Assembly: GCA_026874595.1 (NCBI GenBank)
Contig: CM049314.1
Span: 72,248,300 to 72,312,299, forward strand
Source of the DNA: Sipunculus nudus
Lineage: Eukaryota; Annelida; Sipuncula; Golfingiida; Sipunculidae
Direction of reading: 5' to 3'
Length of the DNA stretch: 64,000 nucleotides
Below, piece after piece: positions 41,571 to 54,939 of the stretch (the stretch's first letter is position 1; each line of letters opens with the position of its first letter). The notes beneath the pieces are model-generated. The model did not search any database, was not told the DNA's origin, and was given only the letters and a program-made list of their open reading frames with translations. Both the position numbers and the translations under genes were made by a program.

Positions 41571-44221
41571 AGGCCCTGCCTCAAGCTACGATCTTAAGTG
41601 GCCTTGATATTCCCTTGGTGTCCGATATCATGATACCATTATGATAACGGCAGGTCAAAGTCTGTATTTGATCTGTAAAAATCATGTGTACACCATGATT
41701 TAATACTTGAGTATTTAATTACAACATACATCGTTCATCTCGATATATCCTTCATTAATTCTATGTATCATATTTTCGAAAACTTGAACTCAGAGTCACG
41801 AGGTGAGTTTTGTGCCCATGTTGTCTGAAACCATTTCTCTGAACTAGCTTATTCAACACTTTTTTAAAATTTTATTGCGGAAAAGTCAGCACAATACACA
41901 TTTTACACATAATTGTACACAATCATATCAAATACAAAATATACAATTTATACAAAGCACATTGCCTGGTAATTTTTCCAACTATCCTTCAAAATTTCAA
42001 TTCTTGTAATTTGAACATGCAGTATATACATATATTCTAGTGGCCTTTACAGAATACATTTTCCCATTGCCTTTTCTTTCAAAACTAAAACTACAATGCT
42101 ATTGTATGTGAAAAATTGTCCTTATTTCCCTCCTTTTTTTCTAAATTTGCAGTAATCTGATATTTATGTTTTGCTAATATATGTTCATCATATGTTTATA
42201 TTATATGCTCATTCAAAATTAAAGTTACATGAATATTTGCAATAATATGTGCATTACCTCACGCCATCAGTTTATTTTTGATGAACATTTATTATTCCCA
42301 GCACACGGATTTCCAGTTACTCTGTAATAAACGTTATGGTTGTTTGTCTGTATATATGTAAGCGGGGTTTCAGATAACTTCAATCAAACACTAGACTTTT
42401 ATTTTTTACTAAAATTGTTTAATATTGAAAATTTAAACACAGTAAACAGAAATAAGATATTGCACAAAAAGAGAGACAAATCAGAAAGTACTTGATCTAT
42501 ATCGAAGTAAAACACTATAACACAGGAATGGCACTATTGAGCTCTGGGGACAGGCCGTGTGTCTTTACCCTGTGCTGGGTGATACACGAAAACAAATAAA
42601 AATAGAGCAGAACTAGCACTAGCTGCCTGACTGCTATGCTGGGACTCCGGTGACCCCTCCGGCACAGTAAAATCCATTTGATGTGACACAGAGATGCACA
42701 CAGCTGATTCAGCAGTCTGCACGGGAGTAATAAGCTGACAATATCAATTCATGCGCTAGCCTACGGATCTCATTTGGTTATAAAATACTTTTATTGTTCT
42801 TACAATAAACTAAACTGTTACTGATTCGAGAATCATATATAAAGCATCTAGAATCTATTCTGGAATATATACACCTAAATCATGGGCACGGTGAATACTG
42901 TTACTATGCTACTAAATGTTTAAAGAGAGTTTTACACAAGAACATATTTAAAATATATTACCATATATTAAAGCACTGTTAAATGCAACGGATTTGTCCC
43001 ATAATTTGCTTTGCTGGGCATAAGATATTGAAAATGCTTTTCACCTCTGAAAGGAGAGGTTTTTAAAGTGAACATGCTACGCCCAGATTCCATTTGACAC
43101 AGACCATAGATTTATATATATATGCATCAGGAATCCTTATCCCTCTGTGCAAGTAATATAGTATGTAAGAAAAGATACAAATATATGTAAACAAATGCAG
43201 AACAGTTAATTAAACAACACAACCAATGGCTATTATTCTTGGCCTGCCACGTTCACTTTCATCACATTTGTAACAGACAAGTGATATATGTTCAATGCTT
43301 AACCAGCGTCCAATAATATATTAATAAATTGTGACCGCCATGTCTTAATTTGACAAGGTCTGACTTACAGACCCTTCATACACTACGTGTGAAACATGTG
43401 AAGCAATTGGATGTCAGACTGCAAAGCAACCACACCTCTTTGGTGGGTGCGTACTATAGAAAAGTAGTTCCCATACAAAAAATAACACTTGTTATATCTG
43501 AGAAACTTATAACCAAATTAGTTTCTTAAACATACAGCATGGCTATATATTAATAGGCTGAGCAAAATATAAATTTTAACTGATCCATGACATTGTCGGA
43601 ATATATTAATAACAGCAAAAACAATGGTGATTTTGTCATATTACTACGCCTAGAGCACAAAAAGGAAAACAGACATCATGATACCCTGTCACCTCAGCTA
43701 CCCTGCTGTGGGTCTAGCAGCTGATAAATAAATTAAATACCATATGCCACAAAAGGGGAAAAATGCTTACACAGACTGCCAATGCTACACGTATCACTTC
43801 CCAGACCCTGCCAGCGGCAAACACTTCATGCTATATGGCCTATTGACTCATATCACAAAATATATGAAGATGCAATAACAACAAGTGTTATAAGAATGCC
43901 CTACCCCTGGTATTACCGGGGGAACACCCTATGACATCATGGCTACCAGGGGAGATTCCCTTGGTATTAATATGCCACCAGATGCAGATCTCTCGGGTTG
44001 ACCAATTACCACAGAGCTGGCGACGAATGGCTGGAATGACTGATACATGACCCATATACCAGCCTAGCTCTCTCTATTAGGCCCGGGACTCTGAACACTG
44101 GAGATGTGCGGGTGTCTGTACCACCGGGCTCTGAGCCTCTCTGGTCCGTCTTAGCTTCTTAGGTAAGATGATAGATTATAAGGACAAACCTGGACAAACC
44201 TGGACATCCACATTCTGATCC

Positions 44222-44222
<1 letters not shown>

Positions 44223-44274
<52 letters not shown>
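44223..44274. repeat. (TA)n microsatellite
   Basis: Pure TA run. Confidence 0.95.
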
Positions 44275-44278
<4 letters not shown>

Positions 44279-46527
44279 CAGTCAGGGCATGATTCTTGTG
44301 TAATTTTGTAGTTTCTCCCGAATAAATACTCTTTGTCTTATAGTTCTAATTATCAATTGTATGCATGGAGATGTATTTGTGATTTCTGTCACGCTACCAA
44401 AATTATTAAGTACAAAACTCCCACCCCTGTCGTACAGTTTACCAGAATTAGGGTTGGGGCCCATTTTAGTTTCTCAAGATGATAAAAAACAAGCACGAAC
44501 ACTGTATTGTACAAATTAATCACTGAGTTACAAGTGTATTTAAAGTACCGCCTAACATATAAACACAGTCCACGTGTGCCTGTTTACCATAACGAGACTG
44601 CCTGACTAGAGACCTGACCTTACAACTCCAAAACAATAAAAATGAAAGGAGAAAACAAGAGAAACACCGGTTAGAAGCTTTAAAATCTTGATTTGTAAAG
44701 TCGATCGGCACGGCCATCAGCCGGCGTGAGCGCAATGTTTATATTTGCCCCCACTGATCGCGCCCAGTGCAAATCTTTTTATCACTTTTTGTACAAGAAT
44801 AAGCAAACGGTTTTTAAAAAAAAATTGGTAGATGCATAATAGTTTAAGGATAAAACACAGTTTTCTACGTATAATTAGTGTACCTGGTATGTGAATAGAA
44901 CCTTGAAGTTAGCCGGGCCGCCCCGTCTATTATCTCAAAGTAACAGCCGTGATTAAGAAAGAGATTCATTCAGCTTTGAGTGCATGAGTATGCTCTGCAT
45001 TACAAAATGATCAAAATAGAAAACCAAAGGTGAAAAAAAACCAGTTCTGATCATGAAATGAATATCAAATTCTGTATGGACCTTTGGATACCAACCAGAG
45101 GTGATTTGACCAGGGATTAGCAAGATTTGATTACATGTAATTTAATTATAGATTCACGTGATTTGATGTAATGTACGGGAATGAGAACAAAGGAACAAAG
45201 TGCATTGTTCATTAACTGATTACAGAAAATAATATGACATAATTGAACATTTATTTCAATGGGTATTTAATAAAGCAATAAGTAAAGAGACATGTAAAGC
45301 CAAAATTGATATAAACAATATAAATACATGATATATATGATATATTTATATTTGTATGTATGTGTGTGTGTTCAAAACCTTGCACGTACATTAAAATTGA
45401 TTATTGGTTACTTTGTGAATTTATATATTCATATAAGGAATCAATTATTTAAGCCCCCCCCCCCCTCCCCCCCGTAGGACTTTATAATCTTATTAAGTTT
45501 GATGAGTTTATTTCTATATTCATCTTTATGATTAAAAAAAGATTTTGTGAGTGGACCTGTCAGGTGTCCTAAAGTGTTAAGCACGTGATATTTATTTTGG
45601 TTTTGATCTAGACCTCTCGGTCATACACCGTTGCGGTCCCCATTATCACTCAGTTGCGGGCCTGGGGGAGGGGGATCCTTGCAGTGATCGCTTGAAGATT
45701 GCATACATCTACTTCTCGTTTAAATCTGATAGACTCAATCCAACCGGGCTGCCACAGACAAAAAAAATCTGGATCGTGACAAAATAAACAATTAATAGAA
45801 AATAAAGTCCTGATAAACAACTGAGCCTTTAGGAAACAAACTATTGGGAGAACAAAAAAAAAAATAAAAATAGAAGAATTCTCTTTGAGGTTTTCTGACA
45901 TGTCCGATTTACGAACGTCGGTTCATGCAGTAAACTCACGCGGGTATACGAGTCCATTCGAATTTCATGCATTTGACTTAAAAAAGTCACAAATTATGCA
46001 CACAGGCGTACTGACATATGATTGCAAGCTTACACTGTATTAATATTTCGTCCATATTATTGCCTTGAATCCCTGATATGTCCGTACTCGTGATTTTTGG
46101 AAGTCCGTTCTTTTTTGTTAAGGTGAGTATGAATATATACCCGCATAAATAATTATATTATATACTGCACATATAAATATTAGATTTTATTAGTGAACCG
46201 ATTCAATACACATAATCCCCCGATTGATTACGTCTTTCAAAACACACATATACACACGGAAAGTAACATATGTTATCCAGCAATCGGACATGGCCCGTAA
46301 CATCAACATTTGCTCACGAACTTGTATGCTTTTGAATAAGCGATGGCAGTGATACCTCTTCCCCGATGTCAACACTCGGGTTAAGATAATCATATATACA
46401 CTGAATATTAACCCAGACACGGCAACTCACTTAACACAAAATTGAGGCCCGTTTGACTTCGCGCTCTATTTACTTCAAGGACATCAAATGCTTTATAACG
46501 ATCATTCAGCTTTTTGTCACGTCCTGC

Positions 46528-46566
<39 letters not shown>

Positions 46567-47343
46567 ATGAAACCGCAGACGTTGTATACGCCACGACTAA
46601 AGCAATCATAAAATGAAAAAAAAATATAAAAAAAAACACAAAGTGATGTTCCATTTAATACACAGTCCCAACTTCTCATCACGAAAGCCCATGTGGTGTT
46701 TTATTTGTCATGATACTTTGTGAAGACGCCATTTCTGATCAAGGTAAGTGTTGTTTGGTCCCGAGTACTCCAGTATTTTATAAATATGTCAAGTAGAATT
46801 TGGGAAATGAAGGTTATGTTTCATCCATGTCATCTGAAAGTCCGTCAGTAAAATATTTCTAACAGACTAGCAGATTTTGAGAAGATATTTATTTGTTTAT
46901 TTGTTCTGATACAGAACGTAGAGCCAATGCACTATTAAATTTGGTCTGCCCGTGCGTAGTCTGTTCCTTGTGTATGAGATAATTAAAAGGCTAAATTGCC
47001 ATTGTCTGGAATAATGACAGTGATCATTTGAAAAAAGTCACTGAACTTTGCACGTGATATAAGAAAAACACACCCACAGTTGGCGGAGGTTAGTGCTTTT
47101 TTTAGCCAATGTTTGCCTTAGGAAGAGCATTGACGCTGAACCTTCAGCCTGTAAAGTACATGTTTTCAAGCATTAATATTCGGGGAGTTATAAAACCTTG
47201 AATTATTAGATTATCCCGCAGTCTTTGTAATAAAATTGGGGTTAATATGTTAATTTGCTGGGTAGATGTGAGTTAGACTTATGGTGTTTATCACTTTACC
47301 GTCGTAACGGGCACCCGTGTTGCAGCACGTGTATGGTTTATCA

Positions 47344-47344
<1 letters not shown>

Positions 47345-47402
<58 letters not shown>
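47345..47402. repeat. (TA)n microsatellite
   Basis: Pure TA run; a second compound (CT)n-(TA)n tract lies at 47533-47599. Confidence 0.95.
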
Positions 47403-47403
<1 letters not shown>

Positions 47404-47530
47404 TATAGACATTAAAGTGGGTTCACTGACAGTGAACAGTCGTTTCACTGACACTGACACCGTCAGTGAACCGACTTTTCTGTGTATACCATTTCAATCT
47501 ATAAACAATGAATCAGCATTGCTATTCATA

Positions 47531-47532
<2 letters not shown>

Positions 47533-47599
<67 letters not shown>
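47533..47599. repeat. (CT)n-(TA)n compound microsatellite
   Basis: CT run to 47565, then TA run. Confidence 0.95.
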
Positions 47600-47601
<2 letters not shown>

Positions 47602-47799
47602 TTTAATATAACAGCTGCATAAATTGACAACCTGTCTGACTAAACAATCCACATGCTGAAAAATGTTACTTTATATTTATATATATGTATGTATATGTGA
47701 CAATAGATAGCGGAAAATAAGTGAAATTATGGCAGTATTAATGATGATATATTATTATATATACATGAGTTTGGGTAAAATCAACAGACCTTATTGTAT

Positions 47800-47805
47800 T
47801 TTATT
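47800..47805 (-). terminator. Polyadenylation signal of the secreted six-cysteine gene
   Basis: AATAAA on the minus strand about 55 bases beyond the proposed TAG stop. Confidence 0.5.
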
Positions 47806-47858
47806 CCTTTGCCCTCACTCATCTGTCATCGAACCAGAATACAGGGAAATCCCTTCGA

Positions 47859-47914
47859 CTACGGCATTCTGTTGATGTATTCGAATTGCACCTCTCGATC
47901 GCAGTCCAAAGTCT
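47859..47914 (-). CDS. Secreted six-cysteine protein, tentative exon 4
   Basis: Preceded by a strong TTTTTTTTTAG tract. In the chosen frame, TLDCDREVQFEYINRMP then TAG. Alternative AGs two bases either way change the frame; the choice rests on cysteine parity and the close AATAAA. Confidence 0.35.
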
Positions 47915-50900
47915 CTCTAAAAAAAAAGTTCATCGGATCCTAGGGTCGCTGGATGATCACTTTGCTTTGGAGATAGTGCCCGGTCATGCTTTGTGATTGG
48001 CTGCCATATAACATCATGCTCTCATCGGGGACGGCGAGGGCGCGCGTGGCTGCTGGGGTAAACAAAAACTCATTAGCATTATAATGAACGTTGTAGGCCC
48101 TGTAAAATACCATTTTATTTTTTTCTTTATTTTTTTATTATGTTATTTTTTTCTACTCTTCGTTAGAAGGTCAGATTAAATTGCGTGAATTTAAGTTTTT
48201 GTCGATTCAAAATATTACCTATCGAAAAGTGAACAATGTATGTTGTGGAGGCCAGATTTAGTTACTGAAAAAAAATTAAAGTTGTTAGAATCGCTGCTAC
48301 ATTGCGTGTTTAATCATGCCCTTTGCGGTAAAGGAATTTCTAATTAATCCGACGATATGGGAATTATCATTGGCCACATATTGAAGGGACTTTTGGGGAT
48401 TTTCGTATGTTTATTGGAGCCTTATCACCGTCCTGACCTTTATAAACTATAGGTAATCCCTTGGAGTTTTTATAATAATAGGCCACAACACGTTGACATC
48501 ATCGCATACAGACTGTTGTTTTGTTTATATCAACGTGTGTATAAAATCCGGGGCCCGCAACATTAATGAAAACACATTCAACAAGGGCATTTGGCGGCAA
48601 GTAAGATAAGTCGAGCTTTGCAAATGGCGTTGTGCAACAAGTGACCTTTCTATCTCCGCATATAGTTAACCTAAGAGCGTTTTCCGTTTGTTAACATTAC
48701 CGTGTTCACAAACACATAGCTGATAAATACGTTAATTCAGCCTTCATAGAGGCGTTATAAGAACTTTTCATAACAAGAATTATCCTTAGATCATAAATAG
48801 ATACACGGAAGAAGTGAGAAATCAAATATTTTTTTAAAGATAGGTGAATGGACAGAGTTAATAGATCAAATGTCAGATATAAAGTCTGTTTTCAACACCA
48901 TAGACGTTAGTTTAAGCCAGCTGTTCACCTTCCTTACTTGTAGACTACATACAATTTCTTACTCGGGGTTCATATTAATGTCCTTTAATTAATTGTATTA
49001 CCCTCAGAAAGTTCTTATGAAGCCTATGTGACGAATGCTTGAGTTTGTTTAAATACAAGTTATTCATATAAACACGTTTCACATGTCAATGTTGACAAAT
49101 ATATAAAATAAAGTGAACCAACGTTGTTGGGTGCAAACTATAAAGCTGATGCAGGTGAGAGCATGAGAAGCAACATTGGTTGTCCTTAGCAATAATCTGG
49201 TTCTGTTATACTCTATTCCAGCACCCTTTCCACCTGGTATTTTTTAAATATCCTTGTTTGACTTTGACATATATCAGAAAGGCCCCTTCAACACGCTAGG
49301 TAGGAAACTGCTTTATGCTTAATGACGAATTATAATCATTCAAATGGGTTGAGGAAAGGAATCCAACAGGAAATTCGAACTTACGAGTACAGAACTTTAT
49401 ATCGGGGGGGGGGGGGGGTGCTGGTCAGGTCGTTCAACTAGTACCAGAGTGTTTACGTTTGATCGTTTTTGTGTATATTACCTTATTTCTTGGCGATAGA
49501 TAAGTACTCGCTTTAATTTTAATATATTACTCTATCTCTTGGAGAAGGATGAGTAATCGCGTTTATTTGAAAAAAATATATATTATATGCCTTGATATCA
49601 ACAGTTTTAATACACCGGTGCAAAATTTAAGATGTATAACTTCATTGATTCTATGCTGCTTGGTCTGACCCACACATATCTCACGGCCCGGAGGTTCTGG
49701 TAGGCGTTCCAGCACGACCCGCCAGTCAAATGAAGAACATTGCTTAACTCCTTCACAGCCAGTCACCAAAATATTAAAGTCAAAGAATTCTGCATTTGAA
49801 ATATTAGAGTTATTACTCAAACATCGAACTAAAAAGAAAATAGCAGTTAAATCAATGTAATCTACTTTGTTTTGAAAGCCATATGTACATAATATCACAT
49901 CATCATCAAATTATCAAGGAAAACATTAACTGTTCGTTAACTTACATATTATTTTTACATATTAGATTGCTTAATATATACCCTTGCTCCTACGAGCTGG
50001 GGTATTATTGTTATCTAATATGACCCTATGGCCCTATTAAAGATTATATTTAAAATATAAATGGAAATAAGGAATATATTTTTGTGTGGATTTACTGCTT
50101 CGCTATGGACAGAATGTTTAAGAAAATGTATGCAAAGGTAAATAATGGCATGACATACGTATTACAAATGGACCAAATTTTGAATACAGTAGTAGATGCA
50201 ATTATTTACTTAAATTCACCCATGCTTTTGCACTTAAACATCAAAACAGTATCACCTTTTCTCCTTATTTACACTTGCATCGACAATTCCGAAATATAAA
50301 TAATGTAAAAGAAATAATTAATGCTCTTAGCAGGAATGGATCTCCGCAGCCTTTATTCGTATGTTATACTAACCAGCTTGTTCCGTTTTGCCTTCGTGGC
50401 CCGTGTGTGGCTTATCAGCCGCAGGCCAATACGAAAGCAATACCCGACGAGTCGGTTTATAATATTTTTTATTATACGGCTTCGAATGCTATCTTCACAA
50501 CCAACTGTTTATAATTACCTTGGTTTCCTAAGATACAAAAGTAAAACACTTCACAGGTGCCGCCTCCATCAGACATTCAGGGTCGTCAGAAGCGGAACCA
50601 GAGGAAGATCCAAAGAGAAGATAACCCCCACCCCAAACCTCCCTTTTCAGCCGCTGCTATCATTTTAAGGGTTCCAGACTAATTTTTGCGGCCCCTCCCC
50701 TTCTCCGGACTAGGGGACCTTTTTACTTTTTTTGTATTAGTCCTCCTGGATTTGACCCCTTCTTCTCCTAAATCCTGGATCCTCCGCAGTCCTAAAATAT
50801 TGGGCGTTGGGCCACAGAGCATAGTGACGTCATACTAATTCTTGTCGATTTCTTTTGGGGCGGCGAGTCACCGTACAAAGTGGCGCCACACGAATCGTGG

Positions 50901-53024
50901 TTATTGTCGATTTCATTATTGGGCGTTGCGTCATTTAGTATACTGAGTGCCGGGCTGATACAAGACTACCGTATTAAATTCATGAAGTATCGCCAATGCC
51001 GGAGCATTAATATGAACCTCAAATGACGTGTAGTATCACGCATGGCAGGGCCTCCTTACGTGACTGACACCAGCTGGTGCCGGTTACAAAACGTTGATAC
51101 TCACCTCCGCCATCTAAGTTTAAGTATGTAATCTTGCCGACGGCCTGGCAGCTCATGTCGAATCCTTGGTCAAACAGTTGAAGTAGTTCGTGAGCCACAA
51201 ATGTGCCACCAGAACGCGCTATGATGTGGTCAAAATTACACTGAAACAAAAGCCTGAAAAAATAGGTATTTTAGTATTTATATTAATCATAATGACAGCA
51301 TATATCCACGTAAGTGATCTCGCATGAAAATAATTAAGCTTTTTATCAGATTTATTTAATTATTTATTAACTATATACGGAATTCTTCATTGAAATATTA
51401 TGAAAACATACCTATCCATAAAAACACAGACGAATATGAAAAACGAATATGATCGTATTCAAACTAAGTAGGAATGTAAAAATAGCAGAATTATATAGCA
51501 TCTAGCAGTTTAGAAAGAACAGCATTAGAAACAAAATTAAATGGCAAAATACAGCAGAACCTTGATATTACGCATTTGTTGTATAAAGGTCCCCATGCGC
51601 AGTTCTTTAAAAAAAATATTATTTGAAACGTTTATTATTCCTCTTTACCGCTACTCATTCAAGAGAAAGAACAGTTTATATGTCTTGGAGAAGTTATAAA
51701 ACAAAACAGGGAAATCTTACTTGATCAATTGTGAGTTTTGAATTTTTTTGCGTTATAGTTACAGTCATAAGGACCTTTCACGACGTAGGCGTGGCCAACG
51801 CTGTGTGCTGATTTGGATAGGAGACTTATCCATAAAAAAAAGCCACCCAATTGCGGGACAGCTGGTTATGGACGGTACATCCGGCGTAGCCAATAAAGAC
51901 GTCCCCTTTAGAATATACAAATAAGCCCGATAAAGGAAACAAAGAAGGAGGCACAGAATAACCTTCTTAACCGATATAGATTTTAATAATTAAGATTTTA
52001 AAGGTTTTTTTCCTTCAATGGAGCTGTAATGATACAACTTTAATAATTAGCTCGATACTTCGCTCAAGATATAATACATATATAGATTAAGAGGAAGCGT
52101 GTCGCACTTTAGATAGTCTATTTATAAAAACAAAAGCTTTCGACGGGCACAAGCTTCTACGTGAGATAGTTGAAATGGGTAAAGAGATGTTTCAATGAAG
52201 TATAGACACGATTTATACAAAATGTAAGAAACAGTGCATTCACATTCGGATGGGATATGAAGTAATATTTTGCCAGAATGTGGGTGTGGCATACAGCCGT
52301 GCCCAACGCTCTATTCCGGAAATTCCCGCAAATCTACATATATGCAGACGTCATGTGGATGACGTATGCACGCCTGCAGGTTCGCGACTTTTCAGACACT
52401 TCCTTTACTTAAACTGAGATACAATATCTGACTGATTATCACAACAAAAGGGGTATATAAAAAAACAATGTATTAGAAGTAAATAGAAATCTGAATCAAT
52501 TTTGACCCTAATAATAACTACGTTTAGTTTGTATCTTTTTACAACAAAATGAATCACCATAGAGAACAAAAAAAAAAAAATAATCGAGCCTTGTTTGCAA
52601 AAGCAAGTAAAAATCTATCCAGTTTTACTCACTTCTCGAACCATCTTTTCGATATAAAACGCCATGCCTTATTTAACTTCAGTTACAAATGAATAAATAA
52701 CATGGACATCCCTTCATGTCATTAGAATTAAATATCTTGAAATGTTACATAAAACCAACCGTATCTCTTTTCCCATATCTCATTATAAATGCATAATAAT
52801 TGTATATCAACAGATGTTGTATATTGTTCTACATGACATTCGTTCATAATGAAAATAATCTTCATCTTGGAAAATCCTTTGAAAGCAGCATTTTTTAGCG
52901 ATAAAATTAATATTTTTTTTAATCACTTTGAATACGCACACGTAGGCATGGCATACGCCACATGTTTACTGACCTGGCCGAAAACAGATCCAGCGAGAGC
53001 TAAAGTTATTATGAATGGTAACAT
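47859..53024 (-). CDS. Candidate four-exon gene, small secreted six-cysteine protein (unrecognised family)
   Basis: Proposed exons, 5' to 3': 53024-52974, 51240-51105, 49789-49670, 47914-47859, giving 363 bases or 120 residues plus stop. Exon 1 is a clear signal peptide (MLPFIITLALAGSVFG|Q); exon 2 starts C-N-F-D-H and holds VAHELLQLFDQGFDMSCQ; exon 3 holds DFNILVTGC and FDWRVVLERLPEPPGREIC; exon 4 ends DCDREVQFEYINRMP. The joins 1-2 (phase 0) and 2-3 (phase 1, GGA G|AA) fit without adjustment. Six cysteines (18, 48, 74, 80, 101, 107) would allow three disulfides. Exon 4 is the weak part: the acceptor TTTTTTAGAGAG offers three AGs and other frames are also open briefly, so the last 18 residues are tentative. 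I do not recognise the family. The first exon and part of the second are duplicated at 56.13-57.11 kb. Confidence 0.55.
48419..48853. mobile_element. MITE-like element, inverted third copy
   Basis: Inverse of the 14488-14960 element: shared blocks CCTTTATAAACTA, CCCTTGGAGTTTTTATAA, GTTTTGTTTATATCAACGTG, CAACAAGTGACCTT and the end AGATAGGTGAATGG. In intron 3 of the secreted-protein candidate. Confidence 0.65.
49670..49789 (-). CDS. Secreted six-cysteine protein, exon 3
   Basis: Acceptor AAATGCAG; first two bases complete Glu63. Encodes FFDFNILVTGCEGVKQC and SSFDWRVVLERLPEPPGREICV. The donor chosen is G|GTCAGA; TGT|GTGGGT nearby is an alternative. Confidence 0.5.
51105..51240 (-). CDS. Secreted six-cysteine protein, exon 2
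   Basis: Acceptor TTTGTTTCAG and donor G|GTGAGT are both strong, and only the phase-0 frame is open across all 136 bases: CNFDHIIARSGG... to ITYLNLDGG (18-62). The left boundary of the segmental duplication falls inside this exon at about 51206. Confidence 0.65.
52018..52846. other. Segment present only in duplicate unit 1
   Basis: Unit 2 goes from AAAGGTTTTTT straight to ACGAAAATATTCTTC (56920-56935), whereas unit 1 has about 830 extra bases between the same anchors. No inverted repeat or target duplication is obvious, so a deletion from unit 2 is as likely as an insertion. It holds no recognised gene. Confidence 0.7.
52974..53024 (-). CDS. Secreted six-cysteine protein, exon 1 (signal peptide)
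   Basis: 17 codons, MLPFIITLALAGSVFGQ, donor CAG|GTCAGT in phase 0. A short hydrophobic core with small residues before a likely cleavage site after VFG. The duplicate at 57055-57105 keeps the ATG, length and donor. Confidence 0.65.
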
Positions 53025-54778
53025 GGTAACACCACGGAAAGTAATAACAGATGATGTACAAACCATCACCCTCGCTCCTATTTAATCTTTGTGTAAATCG
53101 GATCTCGTACGTGTGTTATATTAGGGCTGTATATTAGGCGTGATTTTATGTACAATATGTATAACAAAGTATCACTGATAGCTATACTTGTTACGTATTA
53201 TCAGTAATTAATCACCCTCTATTACATATTACGGTATAATATATGATATATATATATACATGTCTATATATATTTATTATATATAATAATTATAATTATT
53301 ATTATAATTTCGAACATAGAAAGTGGAGTCAACGAAACAAGGCAATATTATTTATGCCACCTCTTACGTTCAACATGTTGAGGACGATGCTTTGCATGTA
53401 TACGCGCACATGAAAACAGAGCTGTTTTCATAAATATACACATAACGCATATACGCGCATATCGAAAGACAGCTTTGTATTCTGACCTATGAACTTATAT
53501 AAACCAGTGACGGGTCGACGGGCGGACCGTTTGATAGTTTGTATTATCTTCCCGACACATAGGTTAGAGGGAGTTCTACAACTTGGCCATACCAGACATG
53601 ATGACACAATATTATGCTCTAACCGAGGGGGAAAAAACTGTTACTCTCGCCATACGTGGCAGTTTGGGTCAATCTTGAATCTGTCAGTTAAGTGACTGAA
53701 ATAAATACCACAGCAGTAAGTGCATCAGTATAAATATCATGAGCCTTGTTTCGCCTTTTTTACGGGTTGGAGCAAAGTACATTTCTCACCCCTCACTTTT
53801 TACGGATATAAACGCCAGAGTGTTTTTTTTTATTTCAAGATAATTGTGTCAATCATTTTTTTCTTATACTTTGCTCAATAATCTTTCAATTATGGAGCTC
53901 ATTTTGAGAAAATTTAGGACCTTACACGTGTCAGGTGCCTCGATTAACAGCCATAGGTGTAACTCCATGTCTTGAATGTTTAAAAAGTAAATTATGAATT
54001 ATATAGGGCTGAAAACTAGGCTAAATTATTTTGTATACACAATACATTTAATATATGGCGGGATTTGAGAAATTAATGAAACTTTATGAATAGAATTTTG
54101 CTTTCATTCTAATAAGGAAGGGGAGAGGGGGTAGATTTTTAGTTCATGTCCTTATTTCGGAGGGGGGGGGGGGATTCGGTGTGGACGCACTCATAATTCA
54201 TTGTCATATATCAAGTGACTGGTATGGTAACCCCGGTGGCATATTCAGTAAAGTAAGTATAAAACATTTAGTCGGACGTGTTCTGTGTCGTGGCGTATCC
54301 GCGTCCGGTTTGATCCACTTATCCGTCATGCTTAATCCTGTACACAGTGAATGAATGGGTCAACAATCCTTATACCCCCAATTAGGTAATAAATTAGACC
54401 CAAAGTCACACTGGACCCTTTGTGCTGGCGACCAAAATTAGATCCCGGCTTGGCTATGAGACTGGGTCGTATTTGCCGTCCAAGGTCGGTGTTTCAATTT
54501 GGCTTTTTCTTCACCTTCATACTACATCAACACATTTTACTCAATGGGCCATATGGATACAGACACACATTCACACAATGAACCGTAAACATTACAGCCG
54601 CCTTGGTTTTAAACAAGTCCAAACACTAATAAATACCATGTCTTCACGTAAGCACGTGCAGACAAAATAATTAACTAGGACGTATAAGAAAATGCATGTT
54701 GTGCATTCAAGGTAAAAGTTCGCGTATTATTAACGGGCAGAAGATCGAGGCCAACCTTGCCTCAAAATCGGTGGCGTG

Positions 54779-54789
54779 TATATAAAAGG
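54779..54789 (+). promoter_or_regulatory. TATA box of the dead synthetase first exon
   Basis: TATATAAAAGG, 77 bases before the ATG at 54856, the same spacing as in unit 2. Confidence 0.6.
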
Positions 54790-54855
54790 TGCATGAAAAA
54801 TAGCTCTGCTATTAAACATAGAACGGACCATACTGTAGACTACTCGTCGTTCAAA

Positions 54856-54939
54856 ATGGCGGCTAAAGGCAAGTCATTGGAATCTTTTTCTGATCAACCA
54901 CTACATGAATTTATTTTGAAAGATTAGGAAAATATTTCT
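54856..54939 (+). pseudogene. Acyl-CoA synthetase first exon, inactivated copy (unit 1)
   Basis: Matches the intact exon at 58943 and, at protein level, exon 1 of the complete gene (LHEF-x-x-KD-x-E). Codon 24, Trp in both other copies, is TAG (54925-54927), Met21 is Leu, and a deletion of about 24 bases removes the end of the exon with its GTGAGT donor. It therefore cannot start a synthetase. Confidence 0.85.

Larger units (their letters stand above)
41600..47790. other. Intergenic, no recognised gene
   Basis: No frame with domain features or matching splice sites. It contains (TA)n tracts at 44223-44274 and 46531-46562, a C-run at 45453-45474, and AT-rich unique-looking sequence. A short block at 44.75-44.82 kb (GATCGCGCCC, CTTTTTATCACTTTT) resembles 8.04-8.10 kb, so a dispersed element is present at both. 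Confidence 0.5.

Noticed and set aside
47859-47916. Alternative frames for the last exon of the secreted gene
   Set aside because: Two other frames (ending MTDE or FDDR) are open too; I preferred the one giving a sixth cysteine and a nearer stop/AATAAA layout, but kept low confidence.
50321-50668. 115-codon plus-strand frame
   Set aside because: Composition is random-looking and the 3' part runs into a degenerate C/T-rich repeat; no start context or homology signs.
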